From NCBI RefSeq assembly GCF_000513275.1, contig NZ_CBVJ010000118.1, forward strand, positions 41,602 through 105,601: DNA of 64,000 bases, read 5' to 3'. Below the pieces are notes generated by a model. The model was given only the letters and a program-made list of their open reading frames with translations. It did no database searches and was not told the DNA's origin. Source of the DNA: Paenibacillus gorillae (GTDB lineage Bacteria; Bacillota; Bacilli; Paenibacillales; Paenibacillaceae). The position numbers were made by a program, and so were the translations under genes. Shown here piece by piece: positions 53,938-62,978 of the stretch. Position 1 is the first letter of the stretch. Every line of letters starts with the position of its first letter.

Positions 53938-55090
53938 TTAGCACCCCATATATGTTAGATCTGATCATTATTTTTCTGGCCCAAGTCATATGCGGCTTGA
54001 ATTCATTCATTTTGTTGGAATAGCGGCTCTTCATCACGCCCAAATCACCTTGTCCGTTCTCAATAATGTGCAGAGCATCCATATACTCCTCATGCGTGAC
54101 AACAAACATCGACTGCACCGGCTTGATATGGGTAGGGTGAATAATCGTTTTTCCGAGAAGGCCATTTTCTTTATCCATGGCAACCTCTCGAATAAGTCCG
54201 TCTACATACTTATTGATATAATCCATCCTTAGAATTCTGCCATGCCGCCCCATGCTTTCCTCGAAAGGCGTTTGCCGAAGCTGTGGCTTAAAGACCCGAT
54301 CACTTTTGAAATATTCCCAAACCGGGCCCGATATCACATATTGATTGTCCATCCGGCCAAATACATTAACAATATCCGCAATACAATCTCGAATGACGCC
54401 TATATCATAGATGGTAAGATCAGGACTTCTGCGAAGCCCAAATAAACTTGAAAAGTCCGTAGCTCCAATTCGTACATTCAGCACGTATTCCTTATATTCG
54501 TTCAGCAGCGCGGAAATACCTAGCAGCGTCTCCAGTCTCTTCTCGCGGTAAATAATATCTGCGCTCTCCAAAATAGGCATGCCATACAGTGTTGAGCCGC
54601 TCTGCGATTTGCCTTTGTTGTAGTCCGCTAGCAGTCTCAAATACTCTCTGCCCGTTTCCACATTGAATTTGGGAAACACAAAGCCTGTTACAAAACCGAT
54701 TTCTTCTCCGAAAAAAAAGAGCAGCCGCTGTAATTGCTCGGAGGAGCGAACTCTGATAAAAATAAGCGGAACATCATCCGAACGTAGTAATCCTGTCGCA
54801 GTGTAGCGACCAATCTTCAAGAGTGTTGCTTTCAATGTTGCTTCTGCATACTCCAGCTGGTTATCGCCTACAGCATCTTCAAGGTCTATCACCATAGACA
54901 CGAGTCCTTCGTGTTTTACGGCTACCAAATCATCTGCTATGCTTTCCTTGGTTGCCGGCATATAAAGCGCAGCACCAACCGCGTGAGCAATAATTTCTTT
55001 GTCAGCATAATTACTGAACTGAGTCGGAAGGGAATAAAAGAAATTCTGCTCTTCTTCATTGGTAAGATAGTTGAAATACCTCAAAGTCAT
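53879..55090 (-). CDS. HpcH/HpaI aldolase/citrate-lyase-like enzyme (CitE-like)
   Basis: 403-aa TIM-barrel lyase of the CitE/HpcH superfamily. The core motifs VSMVIDLEDAVGDNQ and IFIRVRS are characteristic, as are the later GATDFSSLFG and GLLGKTIIHPTHIKP. It cleaves or forms C-C bonds with a metal-bound keto acid or thioester. The ATG at 55090 directly follows AGGAGGG with no spacer, so a TTG two codons later (55084) is a likely alternative start. It is the first gene of the biosynthetic operon, which is separated from terC by a terminator. It overlaps the next gene by 59 bases. Confidence 0.9.
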   Translation of the reverse strand: MTLRYFNYLTNEEEQNFFYSLPTQFSNYADKEIIAHAVGAALYMPATKESIADDLVAVKHEGLVSMVIDLEDAVGDNQLEYAEATLKATLLKIGRYTATGLLRSDDVPLIFIRVRSSEQLQRLLFFFGEEIGFVTGFVFPKFNVETGREYLRLLADYNKGKSQSGSTLYGMPILESADIIYREKRLETLLGISALLNEYKEYVLNVRIGATDFSSLFGLRRSPDLTIYDIGVIRDCIADIVNVFGRMDNQYVISGPVWEYFKSDRVFKPQLRQTPFEESMGRHGRILRMDYINKYVDGLIREVAMDKENGLLGKTIIHPTHIKPVQSMFVVTHEEYMDALHIIENGQGDLGVMKSRYSNKMNEFKPHMTWARKIMIRSNIYGVLNENQNFTCLLAAERESAIV

Positions 55091-55127
55091 CCCTCCTAAA
55101 AATGGTGAAACCCAAGCTGAGAGTGAA

Positions 55128-55160
55128 AAAATATCCCTCGTGACTCATTGAGGGATATTT
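55128..55160 (-). terminator. Terminator between terC and the biosynthetic operon
   Basis: On the minus strand AATATCCCTC and GAGGGATATT pair and are followed by six T, 13 bases past the terC stop. It separates the structural ter genes from the biosynthetic genes. Confidence 0.85.
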
Positions 55161-55172
55161 CAAATCGAAATC

Positions 55173-55979
55173 TTATTTGTCAATCACGCGGCTTTGGAGC
55201 CTCTCTTTTTTATTGCGCACAGCGCTATAAATGAGCGTGCCTCCAAACACAACGATAATTAAACCGAAGAACAAGCTGTGGGGAACTTCCAAGCCGTACG
55301 CACCACCGATCATTTTTAAACCGATGATAATGATGAGAATAAAAGCTGCTTTCTCAAGCTCTGGAAATTTATCGATCAGCTTAAGGAATACTTGGGCAAT
55401 GCCGCGCATCATAAGAACGCCAAGAATACCGCCAAGGAACAATACCCATACCTCTTCGCTCACGCCAAATGCAGCTAGTACACTATCGATACTGAATGCA
55501 ATATCCATAATTTCAACAGCGAGCACCGTGCGCCAGAAGCCATAACCCTTGTTTTGGACTTCTTTATCATCGTCGTTGCCCTTCCTGCCAATGTAAGGAA
55601 TCAAAGGAACATTTCCAACACGCGCAAGTTTGAATTCAAGATGGAAGAGATGACTTAAAGCAATCCACAACAGATATAAACCGCCGGCGACTTTTATCCA
55701 CGTAATCTGAACAAGATAAACACCCACACCAATGGCAATAAACCGGAAAATATAGGCTCCAATAATCCCGTAGAACAACGCGCGCTTCTGCTGCTCCTTC
55801 GGCAAATGTTTAACCATTACCGCTAAAACGAGCGCGTTATCGGCTGACAGCAAGCCTTCTAACAGCACGAGCGTTGCAATGATACCCCAGTTAGTTGGGT
55901 TCGTAAACACTTCTGACAAGTTGTCCCAGTGAAAAAAGCTACCGAAATTGGATATGACGTTGTGAATAAAATCAACCAT
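55173..55979 (-). CDS. terC: TerC-family membrane protein
   Basis: 268-aa integral membrane protein of the TerC family with about seven to nine helices. Conserved acidic residues in LLEGLLSADNALVLAVMV and in the later EIMDIAFSIDSVLAAFG are the family signature, probably binding a metal ion. TerC proteins are thought to export or handle divalent metals and to organise the Ter complex at the membrane. The same gene order, terD copies then terC, occurs in the yceCDEF cluster of Bacillus subtilis. Confidence 0.94.
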   Translation of the reverse strand: MVDFIHNVISNFGSFFHWDNLSEVFTNPTNWGIIATLVLLEGLLSADNALVLAVMVKHLPKEQQKRALFYGIIGAYIFRFIAIGVGVYLVQITWIKVAGGLYLLWIALSHLFHLEFKLARVGNVPLIPYIGRKGNDDDKEVQNKGYGFWRTVLAVEIMDIAFSIDSVLAAFGVSEEVWVLFLGGILGVLMMRGIAQVFLKLIDKFPELEKAAFILIIIIGLKMIGGAYGLEVPHSLFFGLIIVVFGGTLIYSAVRNKKERLQSRVIDK

Positions 55980-56003
55980 CTATGATAACCTCCGCAATAA
56001 GCA

Positions 56004-57272
56004 TCATTTGCTTCCTGCCCTCCAGCTTAGACCCCAGCGATAAGCCTTATCGAGATCTTCATGCCCTGAGAAATATTGTACAAGGCGCTGAATACTGAAG
56101 GTTTGATCGCTTACATTCTCAATCATGGCAATCGCGCACATTCTTTTACGATTGTTATGCTCGTCCATGCAGACTTCAATGTCCGGGCCGCCAGTTTGCT
56201 TAATCGTCACGACGCCTGCTGCATCCGCCCAATTTGTTGCTCCTTTATAAATATACGCGTAAATGACAATTCTCTTAATTTCCGATACTTTGTTGCCGTT
56301 TATTCGCAGATTCTCGCCTGTTTTCACCGAACCCGTGCGATCATCTCCATCCAGGGAAATGTACGGCTCTCGCAAGAAGTCTCCGAAGCTATTGCCAAGG
56401 GGCTGTACTGTACCCTTCATCCCATTCTTCAATTCGTAGAGACAGCCAACATCGAGATCAACACCGGCACTTGAAATGCCAAAAAATCCAGGAGAGCCTT
56501 TCTTTTGGCTCCAGTTCAAGTTCACTACAATTTCACCGAGTGCTCCAGTCCTCTTCTCTAAGTTGATGACGTCTCCCCGCTTACTAAGGGAAATTTTACT
56601 GAGGTTTACAGGTGCTGCTTTGGGCTCAGTTTTAATAGGCTCGGGCGGCTTAGGCGGAATAATCGGGGTATTTACAGGTGTAGGCGGCGGGGTAGGCGCA
56701 TCGGCCTTAACCTCGATGCCAAAGCTACCACACAGCGCGGCTAGCCCGCCAGAATAGCCTGATCCAATAGCGCTAAATTTCCATTCGCCATTATATCTAT
56801 ATAAATCTCCTACGACAATCGCTGTTTCGATAGAGAAGTTTTTTTCGATGTCATACCGTAATATCTCACGGCCTGTGTTTTCGTCAACAACACGAATATA
56901 CGCGTCATTCACGCTAGAAAAACTTTGTCTCTTCGCTTCGCCGTCATAAATAGTTAACGTAAAAGAGATACGATCAATCGCTTGAGGCACCTTGTCAATA
57001 CGAATTGCCACTTGTTCTTGGTCTAATCTTCCTGCCAAATTTCGTTTATTCTCTCCTACTAACGTAATCGCCCCGCTAGCATCACTTGGATTGCTATAAA
57101 AAATCAAATCCGAGTCCCCGGAAACTTTGCCGTTTGAACGTAATAAAAAGGCCGAAAAATCAACATCAATGCCTGCTCCACTGCTCCATCCCATGCCGAT
57201 AATAAGATTATTGAAGGATGGATTGTTTTTGGTAATATCCGCCTTCTGGCCTTTCATTAATGCAAGCACCAT
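56004..57272 (-). CDS. TerD-TerA double-domain protein, 422 aa
   Basis: Two TerD-superfamily domains joined by a Pro-rich linker (PTPPPTPVNTPIIPPKPP). The N-terminal domain (1-190) has GWSSGAGIDVDFSAFLLRSN but lacks the [13 protein letters not shown] loop of its neighbours, having GENKRNLAGRLDQE instead, so calcium binding is probably lost there. The C-terminal domain (about 235-422) has VDLDVGCLYELKNG and LDGDDRTGS, as in TerA. Such double proteins may cross-link other Ter proteins. It sits between terD and terC in the ter operon. The start at 57272 has a weak Shine-Dalgarno sequence. Confidence 0.88.
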   Translation of the reverse strand: MVLALMKGQKADITKNNPSFNNLIIGMGWSSGAGIDVDFSAFLLRSNGKVSGDSDLIFYSNPSDASGAITLVGENKRNLAGRLDQEQVAIRIDKVPQAIDRISFTLTIYDGEAKRQSFSSVNDAYIRVVDENTGREILRYDIEKNFSIETAIVVGDLYRYNGEWKFSAIGSGYSGGLAALCGSFGIEVKADAPTPPPTPVNTPIIPPKPPEPIKTEPKAAPVNLSKISLSKRGDVINLEKRTGALGEIVVNLNWSQKKGSPGFFGISSAGVDLDVGCLYELKNGMKGTVQPLGNSFGDFLREPYISLDGDDRTGSVKTGENLRINGNKVSEIKRIVIYAYIYKGATNWADAAGVVTIKQTGGPDIEVCMDEHNNRKRMCAIAMIENVSDQTFSIQRLVQYFSGHEDLDKAYRWGLSWRAGSK

Positions 57273-57342
57273 GTGTAAACCGCCTTTCTATAAATTAGAC
57301 TAGGGCGGCTGGAAGCCAGCTACACCCTAATCTTCTGCTGTA

Positions 57343-57921
57343 TTACACGGTTAATCCGTAATTTCGGCAAAGCGCGGCAAGCCCGCCTGAGAAGCCCGAA
57401 CCTACAGCCTGGAACTTCCAGTCCGATCCCTGACGGTAAAGCTCGCAAAAAACAATCGCTGTCTCAATAGAAAATTCTTCCCCAAGATCATAACGGAGCA
57501 CTTCTCTGCCTGTAATCTCGTCTACTAGGCGGACAAAAGCATTGGATACTTGTCCGAAATTCTGGTGCTTAGATTCCGAGTCATGAATTGTAACCGTAAT
57601 CCCGACCCGCTGAATGTGAGCAGGAACTTTCGAAAAATCGATTTTAATTTGTTCGTCGTCCCCGTCACCTTCTCCCGTGCGGTTATCGCCCGTATGCTCA
57701 ACCGCTCCGTTATAAGCGATCAAAGCATTGTAGAAAACAAAATCTTTCTCGTCTTTGGCTTTGCCATCCTGATGCAGCAGAAATGCGCTGGCATCGAGAT
57801 CGATTTCACCTCCGCCGGAATATTTGTTTGTATCCCAACCAAGACCTAGCACAATCTTTGTAAGTCCGGGGTTGGTTTTGGTTAGATCAATCCGTTGTCC
57901 CTTTGAGAGATTAATAGACAT
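57343..57921 (-). CDS. TerD-family protein (third of three)
   Basis: 192-aa cytoplasmic TerD domain protein. Conserved calcium-binding elements are [14 protein letters not shown] and [40 protein letters not shown] is the late family motif. TerD domains bind two calcium ions and take part in resistance to tellurite, phage and envelope stress; that is family knowledge. AAGGAGG lies nine bases before the ATG at 57921, so the first seven residues of the longer frame are excluded. It is separated from terD2 by an attenuator-like terminator. Confidence 0.93.
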   Translation of the reverse strand: MSINLSKGQRIDLTKTNPGLTKIVLGLGWDTNKYSGGGEIDLDASAFLLHQDGKAKDEKDFVFYNALIAYNGAVEHTGDNRTGEGDGDDEQIKIDFSKVPAHIQRVGITVTIHDSESKHQNFGQVSNAFVRLVDEITGREVLRYDLGEEFSIETAIVFCELYRQGSDWKFQAVGSGFSGGLAALCRNYGLTV

Positions 57922-58028
57922 CGTGTTACTCCTCCTTAGCACCTGCCAGGTTTGGACGGTAATCGCAGAGCCCGGCTAGCCTTTTTAAACGCTGCTTTCC
58001 GCGGCGTCGAATCGTGATGATTTTTTCA

Positions 58029-58057
58029 AAAAAAAGGGCCGCCGTCGGCGACCCTTT
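58029..58057 (-). terminator. Attenuator-like terminator between terD genes
   Basis: On the minus strand AAGGGTCGCC and GGCGGCCCTT pair and are followed by eight T, about 20 bases past the terD2 stop. Because more ter genes follow, it probably limits read-through rather than ending the operon. Confidence 0.85.
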
Positions 58058-58075
58058 ACGGGTAATTGTCAATTA

Positions 58076-58657
58076 TTAATTTGTAGAAAGGCCGTAGTTG
58101 CGCGCCAATCCGCCAAGACCATCTTGGAAGCCGCTGCCGATTGCGCTGAATTTCCACTCGCCGGAATGACGGTAAAGCTCGCCTACAACAACTGCAGTTT
58201 CAATTGAGAAGTCTTCACCCAGATCGTAACGGATAAGCTCTGTGCCGCTTTGCTCGTCAACAATGCGAACGAAGGCATTGGAAACTTGTCCGAAATTTTG
58301 GCTGCGTGCTTGCGCTTCATGGATCGTAATGCTGAATGCAATTTTATCCGTATCTGCAGGAACTGCCGAAAGGTCAACTTGTACTTGCTCATCATCCCCA
58401 TCGCCATCACCCGTGCGATTGTCGCCCGTATGAACTACGGAACCGTTACTGTTCTTTGGATTATTGTAGAAGATAAAGTCAGAATCGGAGCCTACTTTAC
58501 CTTGAGCGTTCAAGCAAAATACAGAAGCATCAAGGTCAAAGTCGTTTCCGCCGTCGTATTTATTCGTATCCCAGCCTAGACCTACTGTGATTTTTGTTAG
58601 ACCCGGGTTTGATTTCGTAAGATCGACTTTTTGACCTTTAGATAAGTTAATTGCCAT
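58076..58657 (-). CDS. TerD-family protein (second of three)
   Basis: 193-aa TerD protein, the most canonical of the set: [20 protein letters not shown], then [20 protein letters not shown], and [20 protein letters not shown] near the end. All calcium-loop acids are in place. AGAGGG lies seven bases before the ATG at 58657. The gene is followed by a strong terminator, which should make terD1 and terD2 more abundant than the rest. Confidence 0.94.
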   Translation of the reverse strand: MAINLSKGQKVDLTKSNPGLTKITVGLGWDTNKYDGGNDFDLDASVFCLNAQGKVGSDSDFIFYNNPKNSNGSVVHTGDNRTGDGDGDDEQVQVDLSAVPADTDKIAFSITIHEAQARSQNFGQVSNAFVRIVDEQSGTELIRYDLGEDFSIETAVVVGELYRHSGEWKFSAIGSGFQDGLGGLARNYGLSTN

Positions 58658-58683
58658 TTGAATGCCCTCTTTTCTCAATAGAA

Positions 58684-59277
58684 TTATTGGTATTGACGTG
58701 CTAGAACATCGATATGGGCAGCATGAGCGCCTTCTCCGATTGCGTTAAACTTCCATTCCCCATTGTTCCTGTAAAGCTCGCCGACAATTAGCGCCGTCTT
58801 GCCCGCGTAACTATCCGTTAAATTAAACCGAATCAGTTCTTGGTTGTTAATAGGGTTAACGATGCGGATAAATGCAGATTGAATCATTCCGAAATCCTGA
58901 CGTCTGGACTCACATTCATAAATGTTGACTACGACAAGAATTCTATGTATAGAAGCCGGAACACGGTCAAGCTGTACGATAATTTGTTCATCATCGCCAT
59001 CGCCTTCACCCGTAATGTTGTCACCCGTATGATAGACCGATCCGTCGCCGCTCTGCTTATTATAGAAACAAACGAGACTTTTTTCCCCGCCTAGTCTGCC
59101 ATTTGCATCGAGCAGCAATGCCGAAGCGTCACAGTCAATATTCGCTGCTTTCTTCATTCCGAAAAATCCGCTCTTTACTGCTACAGGGTCCCAACCTAAG
59201 CCGACAATCACCTTACTTAGACCAGCATTCCCCTTAGTAAGGTCTACCTTCTGACCTTTGACGAGAGAAATAGTCAT
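58684..59277 (-). CDS. TerD-family protein (first of three)
   Basis: 197-aa TerD protein that opens the ter operon. The calcium-loop motifs are [15 protein letters not shown] and [20 protein letters not shown]. Before the first, an insertion [12 protein letters not shown] is not present in the other copies. I chose the ATG at 59277 because GGAAAGGGGG lies about ten bases upstream; the longer frame from 59373 begins in the promoter. Expected partners are the other Ter proteins and TerC. Confidence 0.92.
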   Translation of the reverse strand: MTISLVKGQKVDLTKGNAGLSKVIVGLGWDPVAVKSGFFGMKKAANIDCDASALLLDANGRLGGEKSLVCFYNKQSGDGSVYHTGDNITGEGDGDDEQIIVQLDRVPASIHRILVVVNIYECESRRQDFGMIQSAFIRIVNPINNQELIRFNLTDSYAGKTALIVGELYRNNGEWKFNAIGEGAHAAHIDVLARQYQ

Positions 59278-59626
59278 TCGATTTGCACCCCCTTTCCATA
59301 ATCGTTGCAAATATTTCATTATGATGATGCACGATCTAACCAACAATACGCTCATTCGACACGCAGGTTCCAAAAAAATGAATTCTCTACTATAATTCTA
59401 CAAAATCTGAAAATATCCTCTTCTTTACTCAAAAACAATATAGGTACAGCAGCCCAGTACGTAAGGCGAAATCGGGACAGCCGTCTCTTCTAGATTGCCG
59501 GTTAAATTACAAATTTCTACATAAAAAATGAGCAGACTGATTCTTTTTTCCAAAAAAAAGGTGGAAAAATCTGTTCATAAGCGAGATAATTATAATATAG
59601 TAAATACACACTCCCGAGGTGTTCGC

Positions 59627-59725
59627 ATGGACTTTATAAAAAGAAATAAAACCGGTCTAATCTTCGCTATTTTACTCCTCATAAATGGTTTGTTTTTTCT
59701 GTCACTGTACCTCGACAAAAATTAA
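59627..59725 (+). CDS. 32-aa single-pass membrane peptide
   Basis: The ATG at 59627 has GAGGTG five bases upstream and opens 32 codons: MDFIKRNKTG, a hydrophobic helix LIFAILLLINGLFFLSLYL, and DKN. A TATAAT lies about 35 bases upstream, so promoter, ribosome binding site and frame agree. It is divergent from the ter operon, alone on its strand, and no family is recognised. It could be a stress-induced membrane peptide. Confidence 0.5.
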   Translation: MDFIKRNKTGLIFAILLLINGLFFLSLYLDKN

Positions 59726-59842
59726 AAAATGCAGACGAAGCCCCTTACCCCGTTAGCAGAGATTTTGTCTGCTTATATCCAATGAAACCGATAGCTTGTA
59801 AAACCAATGTCTAGTAAATGTCTACTTTCTCAATACATAACA

Positions 59843-59868
59843 AAGCCCGACCGCGTGAGGTCGGGCTT
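59843..59868. terminator. Terminator between convergent small gene and J-protein gene
   Basis: AAGCCCGACC and GGTCGGGCTT form a 10-bp stem with a GCGTGA loop. Only short T-runs follow on either strand; it lies about 55 bases past the J-protein stop. Confidence 0.7.
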
Positions 59869-59922
59869 CTCATGATGGAGACTATTGGCGCATACTAGTC
59901 TTGTCACATATTAATTGTATCT

Positions 59923-61017
59923 TCAATATCGGCTTAATCTAGCGAGCAGATAAGGGGCATTTACATTCTTGTTAGTCTTGACTATAATTCGCTTTCCCTT
60001 GAGATACACGATCACTACATCATCTGAATGTTGTGCGACTTTAATAATATCAATATATTTGAAATCATAACATTTGCCCCAACGATTGATATAGGTAAAT
60101 GTATATTCCCACATAATAATTTTCCAGTTCCGTCTGAACACAAATAGGACGAACCGTACTAATACCGAGAGAATATACACGGGGATCACGAAAACATTCC
60201 CAATGACCATCAGTACAATCCAAGCAACCGGAATTCTAAAACAATATCTCCACCCACTGATGTCCGGCTTCTTTACGATTTGCTCTGCTGATATTTTTGC
60301 TTTTTTCAGACTGCGGGGCGGAGCTACGTTTTGAGTCGCTAATGCGTATGTGTCCACAAAACTCGCGGGGTAGTCATCGATTTTTCTATTGATTTTATCA
60401 AACAGCCCTGTGTGAGACTCGATGATTACCCAAATATTATCGCTCAGTCCACTGTACTGTTTCGAGAACAATCGCAACATACGGTCGTCGATTCTCGACT
60501 TCGAAGGGATATCCCATAACACATCGTCACTGAGCAACGTCTTCCATGCCTCTGGGTCATTTCTTTTCCCTTGGTTGTTAATCAGATGCTCCAAACGAGC
60601 CATAAAATCATTTTCCGCTTTCTTCTTATCCAGAACTTGCTCTTGCTCGGCAAAAAAATTGTGTTTTACGGAGAGGTGTTTCTCGAATCTATGTCCTCCA
60701 TCATGCGATGAATCATCTTCTTGAAAGTCCACGCTTTCGGCCGCGAACAGTCGACGGAATTCTCGAATATCCGCGTCCGCAGCAGCTTCAGCTGTACTTG
60801 CTTCAGCTTGCGTATTCACTTCAGTCTCTATTTCATCACCGCCTGCCTTAGTTAGGAGTTTCGCTGCATTCATTGCTGCTGTATACGCTTTTCGAACCCT
60901 CTGATAGCCTGCAGGATCATCCTCAGGATGGCAGATGAGCAGCTGCTGCTTGTAAGCTTTTCTAATTACTGCTGTATCTGCCGTTTGATTAATTCCCAGT
61001 ACTGCCCAGCATTCCAT
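59923..61017 (-). CDS. J-domain-like membrane protein, partner of the adjacent Hsp70
   Basis: 364-aa protein. The N-terminal region (1-55) is a J-domain: MECWAVLGINQTAD, an IRKAYKQQLLICHPEDDP loop and GYQRVRKAY. The usual HPD is replaced by HPEDDP, as in a divergent family. A long acidic, disordered middle follows, then one or two membrane helices (about 260-300) and a C-terminal PH-like beta domain (VVIVYLKGKRIIVKTNKN). J-domains stimulate Hsp70 ATPase; the Hsp70-like gene lies 26 bases upstream in the same operon. The role may be quality control at the membrane under Ter-type stress. The altered HPD may mean a special interaction. Confidence 0.85.
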   Translation of the reverse strand: MECWAVLGINQTADTAVIRKAYKQQLLICHPEDDPAGYQRVRKAYTAAMNAAKLLTKAGGDEIETEVNTQAEASTAEAAADADIREFRRLFAAESVDFQEDDSSHDGGHRFEKHLSVKHNFFAEQEQVLDKKKAENDFMARLEHLINNQGKRNDPEAWKTLLSDDVLWDIPSKSRIDDRMLRLFSKQYSGLSDNIWVIIESHTGLFDKINRKIDDYPASFVDTYALATQNVAPPRSLKKAKISAEQIVKKPDISGWRYCFRIPVAWIVLMVIGNVFVIPVYILSVLVRFVLFVFRRNWKIIMWEYTFTYINRWGKCYDFKYIDIIKVAQHSDDVVIVYLKGKRIIVKTNKNVNAPYLLARLSRY

Positions 61018-61043
61018 TCTTCTCTCACCCTTATCTTAGCTGC

Positions 61044-62747
61044 TTAGTAACCGCGGAATTGTTCAATATCATCCAAAAATGCATTGAATTCCTTCACTGC
61101 CCGAGTAATTTCTCGCGGATTTTGCTCTGCAAGAACGCCATCGAACTTCGCCAAATGTTCCGCAATGATCTCTCGCTTGACGCCGATGGATTCCTCGTAC
61201 AACCGTTCAGCTCTCGCTAGAAGCAGCCTGTTTTCAGACCGATCGCGAGGGTGAATTTTAATGTCCTTCAATGCACTGAGCCGTGCGGCTATCGCTTCTG
61301 GTGACATCTTTTCCGCATTTTTTTCAATCACAAGCGTTTCAGTTGCCCCGGATAATACCGAAGTGACCTCTACTTCCAAAATACCGTTAATATCATAGGT
61401 GAACCGCACATCAATATAAGCCACCCCTTTTTTCAGAGGCGGGACCGCTATTTTCATTTCGCCTAATAACAAGTTGTTGGCTACACGCATACTCTCTCCC
61501 TGGTATATTTCTACAAGAATCGTTTCTTGATAATCACTTACAGTGTTAAATCGTTCGACTCTGCTGATTGGAATTGGGTTATTTCGTTCAATAATCGGAG
61601 AGAAGTACCCCGCTTCATAACGCTCCGGGTGTCCAATTCTTTTGATGATTTCGATACCCAGCGTATAGGGGCATACATCCGTTAAAATCATCTCTTTTAG
61701 CGCATGATCTCGTTTTTTCAGCGCCGCTTGAATCGCAGCACCCAGCGCAACAGCTTCGTCAGGGTGAATGTTTGAGAATGGGAAGAGCCCAAACATTTTG
61801 CCTACCACCGACTTGATCAGCTGCATCCGGGTAGCACCGCCAATTAGAATAACTGTATCCAAATCTTTGGTTGTCATTGAGGCATCGCTTAGCGCTCTTT
61901 CAATCGGATTCCTTAGCCGTATGATTAATGAAGCGGCGATTTTCTCAAACAGCGGGTAGCTGATATCCACTTCATAGGTTTGCTCTGGCGTTTCATACCG
62001 CATCTTCCCTGTCGTACCTGCGCCAAGCTGCCTCTTGCAAAGCTCGGCTTGACTAAAAATAACCGACTTGGCTTTGCTATCCAAGCTGTCAAATTCGATT
62101 CCACTATTCTCGATAAAGTAGCTGGCAAGCAGTTCGGTGAAATCCTCGCCGCCCAGAAAGTTATCGCCTGCGACCGATTTGACTTCCATGATGCCTTCAA
62201 AATATTCAAGAATCGATACGTCAAACGTTCCTCCGCCAAGGTCGAAAATCAAAAACTGCGTATTGTCCTTTTTTTCGTGCAATCCATAGGAAAGAGCTGC
62301 CGCCGTAGGTTCGCTAATGAGCCGCTCTACTTTGAAGCCAGCAATCTCAGCAGCATATTTCGTCGCTTTACGCTGCACGTCGTTAAAATAAGCGGGAACG
62401 CTTATGACTGCTTCGGTCACTGCCTCCCCAAGAAAGGCTTCCGCATCTGCCTTCAGCGACCGCAATACAAATGACGAAAGTTCTGCAGCTGAAAAGACAT
62501 AGTTCTTGAGATGATATTGCTTCTCCGTGCCCATGAATCTTTTGAACGAAGCTACCGTCACTTGAGGATGCGTTATGAGACGCTCCTTGGCAATTTGCCC
62601 GACGATGATCTCACCATTATCATCTAAGCTAACGACGGAGGGAGTCAATGTGTCTCCCAACGCATTCGGAATGAGCTTCGGACCATCCTCGGTCCAATAA
62701 GCGATCAAACTGTTCGAAGTACCTAAATCAATACCGACTAGTGCCAC
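61044..62747 (-). CDS. Hsp70-family chaperone (HscC-like)
   Basis: 567-aa Hsp70-like ATPase. Phosphate loops GIDLGTSNSLIAYW and FDLGGGTFDVSILEY and the adenosine motif LIGGATRMQLIKSVV are intact, as is the SVPAYFNDVQRKATKYAA segment. The substrate-binding domain is short and ends after a helical lid (EITRAVKEFNAFLDDIEQF), about 40-70 residues shorter than DnaK, as in HscC. It lacks the acidic EEVD-like tail. It is the first gene of an operon with a divergent J-protein, not with grpE. The client set is unknown. Confidence 0.92.
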   Translation of the reverse strand: MALVGIDLGTSNSLIAYWTEDGPKLIPNALGDTLTPSVVSLDDNGEIIVGQIAKERLITHPQVTVASFKRFMGTEKQYHLKNYVFSAAELSSFVLRSLKADAEAFLGEAVTEAVISVPAYFNDVQRKATKYAAEIAGFKVERLISEPTAAALSYGLHEKKDNTQFLIFDLGGGTFDVSILEYFEGIMEVKSVAGDNFLGGEDFTELLASYFIENSGIEFDSLDSKAKSVIFSQAELCKRQLGAGTTGKMRYETPEQTYEVDISYPLFEKIAASLIIRLRNPIERALSDASMTTKDLDTVILIGGATRMQLIKSVVGKMFGLFPFSNIHPDEAVALGAAIQAALKKRDHALKEMILTDVCPYTLGIEIIKRIGHPERYEAGYFSPIIERNNPIPISRVERFNTVSDYQETILVEIYQGESMRVANNLLLGEMKIAVPPLKKGVAYIDVRFTYDINGILEVEVTSVLSGATETLVIEKNAEKMSPEAIAARLSALKDIKIHPRDRSENRLLLARAERLYEESIGVKREIIAEHLAKFDGVLAEQNPREITRAVKEFNAFLDDIEQFRGY

Positions 62748-62933
62748 AAAACTCCTTCTCTCTACTAAATATTTGAATTGAACTTTATAGGAAAATTAAG
62801 CGATCTTTATACTAATATAAACAGATTGGAAATATTGTTCAATAATGTCGGAAAATAAAAGTTCATGTCGATTGGACGATAATTGCCTATACAAACCAAA
62901 AACTGACCTTATAGGTTGTTAAGTTTGAGTTCC

Positions 62934-62962
62934 TGGAGGCGAGGGGAGTCAAACCCCTATCC
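62934..62962 (-). other. tmRNA 3'-end-like fragment, possible attachment site
   Basis: On the minus strand GATAGGGGTTTGACTCCCC and then TCGCCTCCA imitate a T-arm (AGGGG/CCCCT stem) and acceptor end. The loop TTTGACT differs by one base from TTCGACT, which marks tmRNA (ssrA) rather than tRNA. No other part of a tmRNA is nearby. The ssrA 3' end is a common integration site, so this may be the scar of an integrated element. No second copy was found in the window. Confidence 0.5.
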
Positions 62963-62978
62963 GAAAAGATAACTCATG

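Noticed and set aside
62926..62970. Complete tRNA or tmRNA gene
   Set aside because: Only a T-arm and acceptor-like end are present; the other arms and the tag-peptide region are absent.
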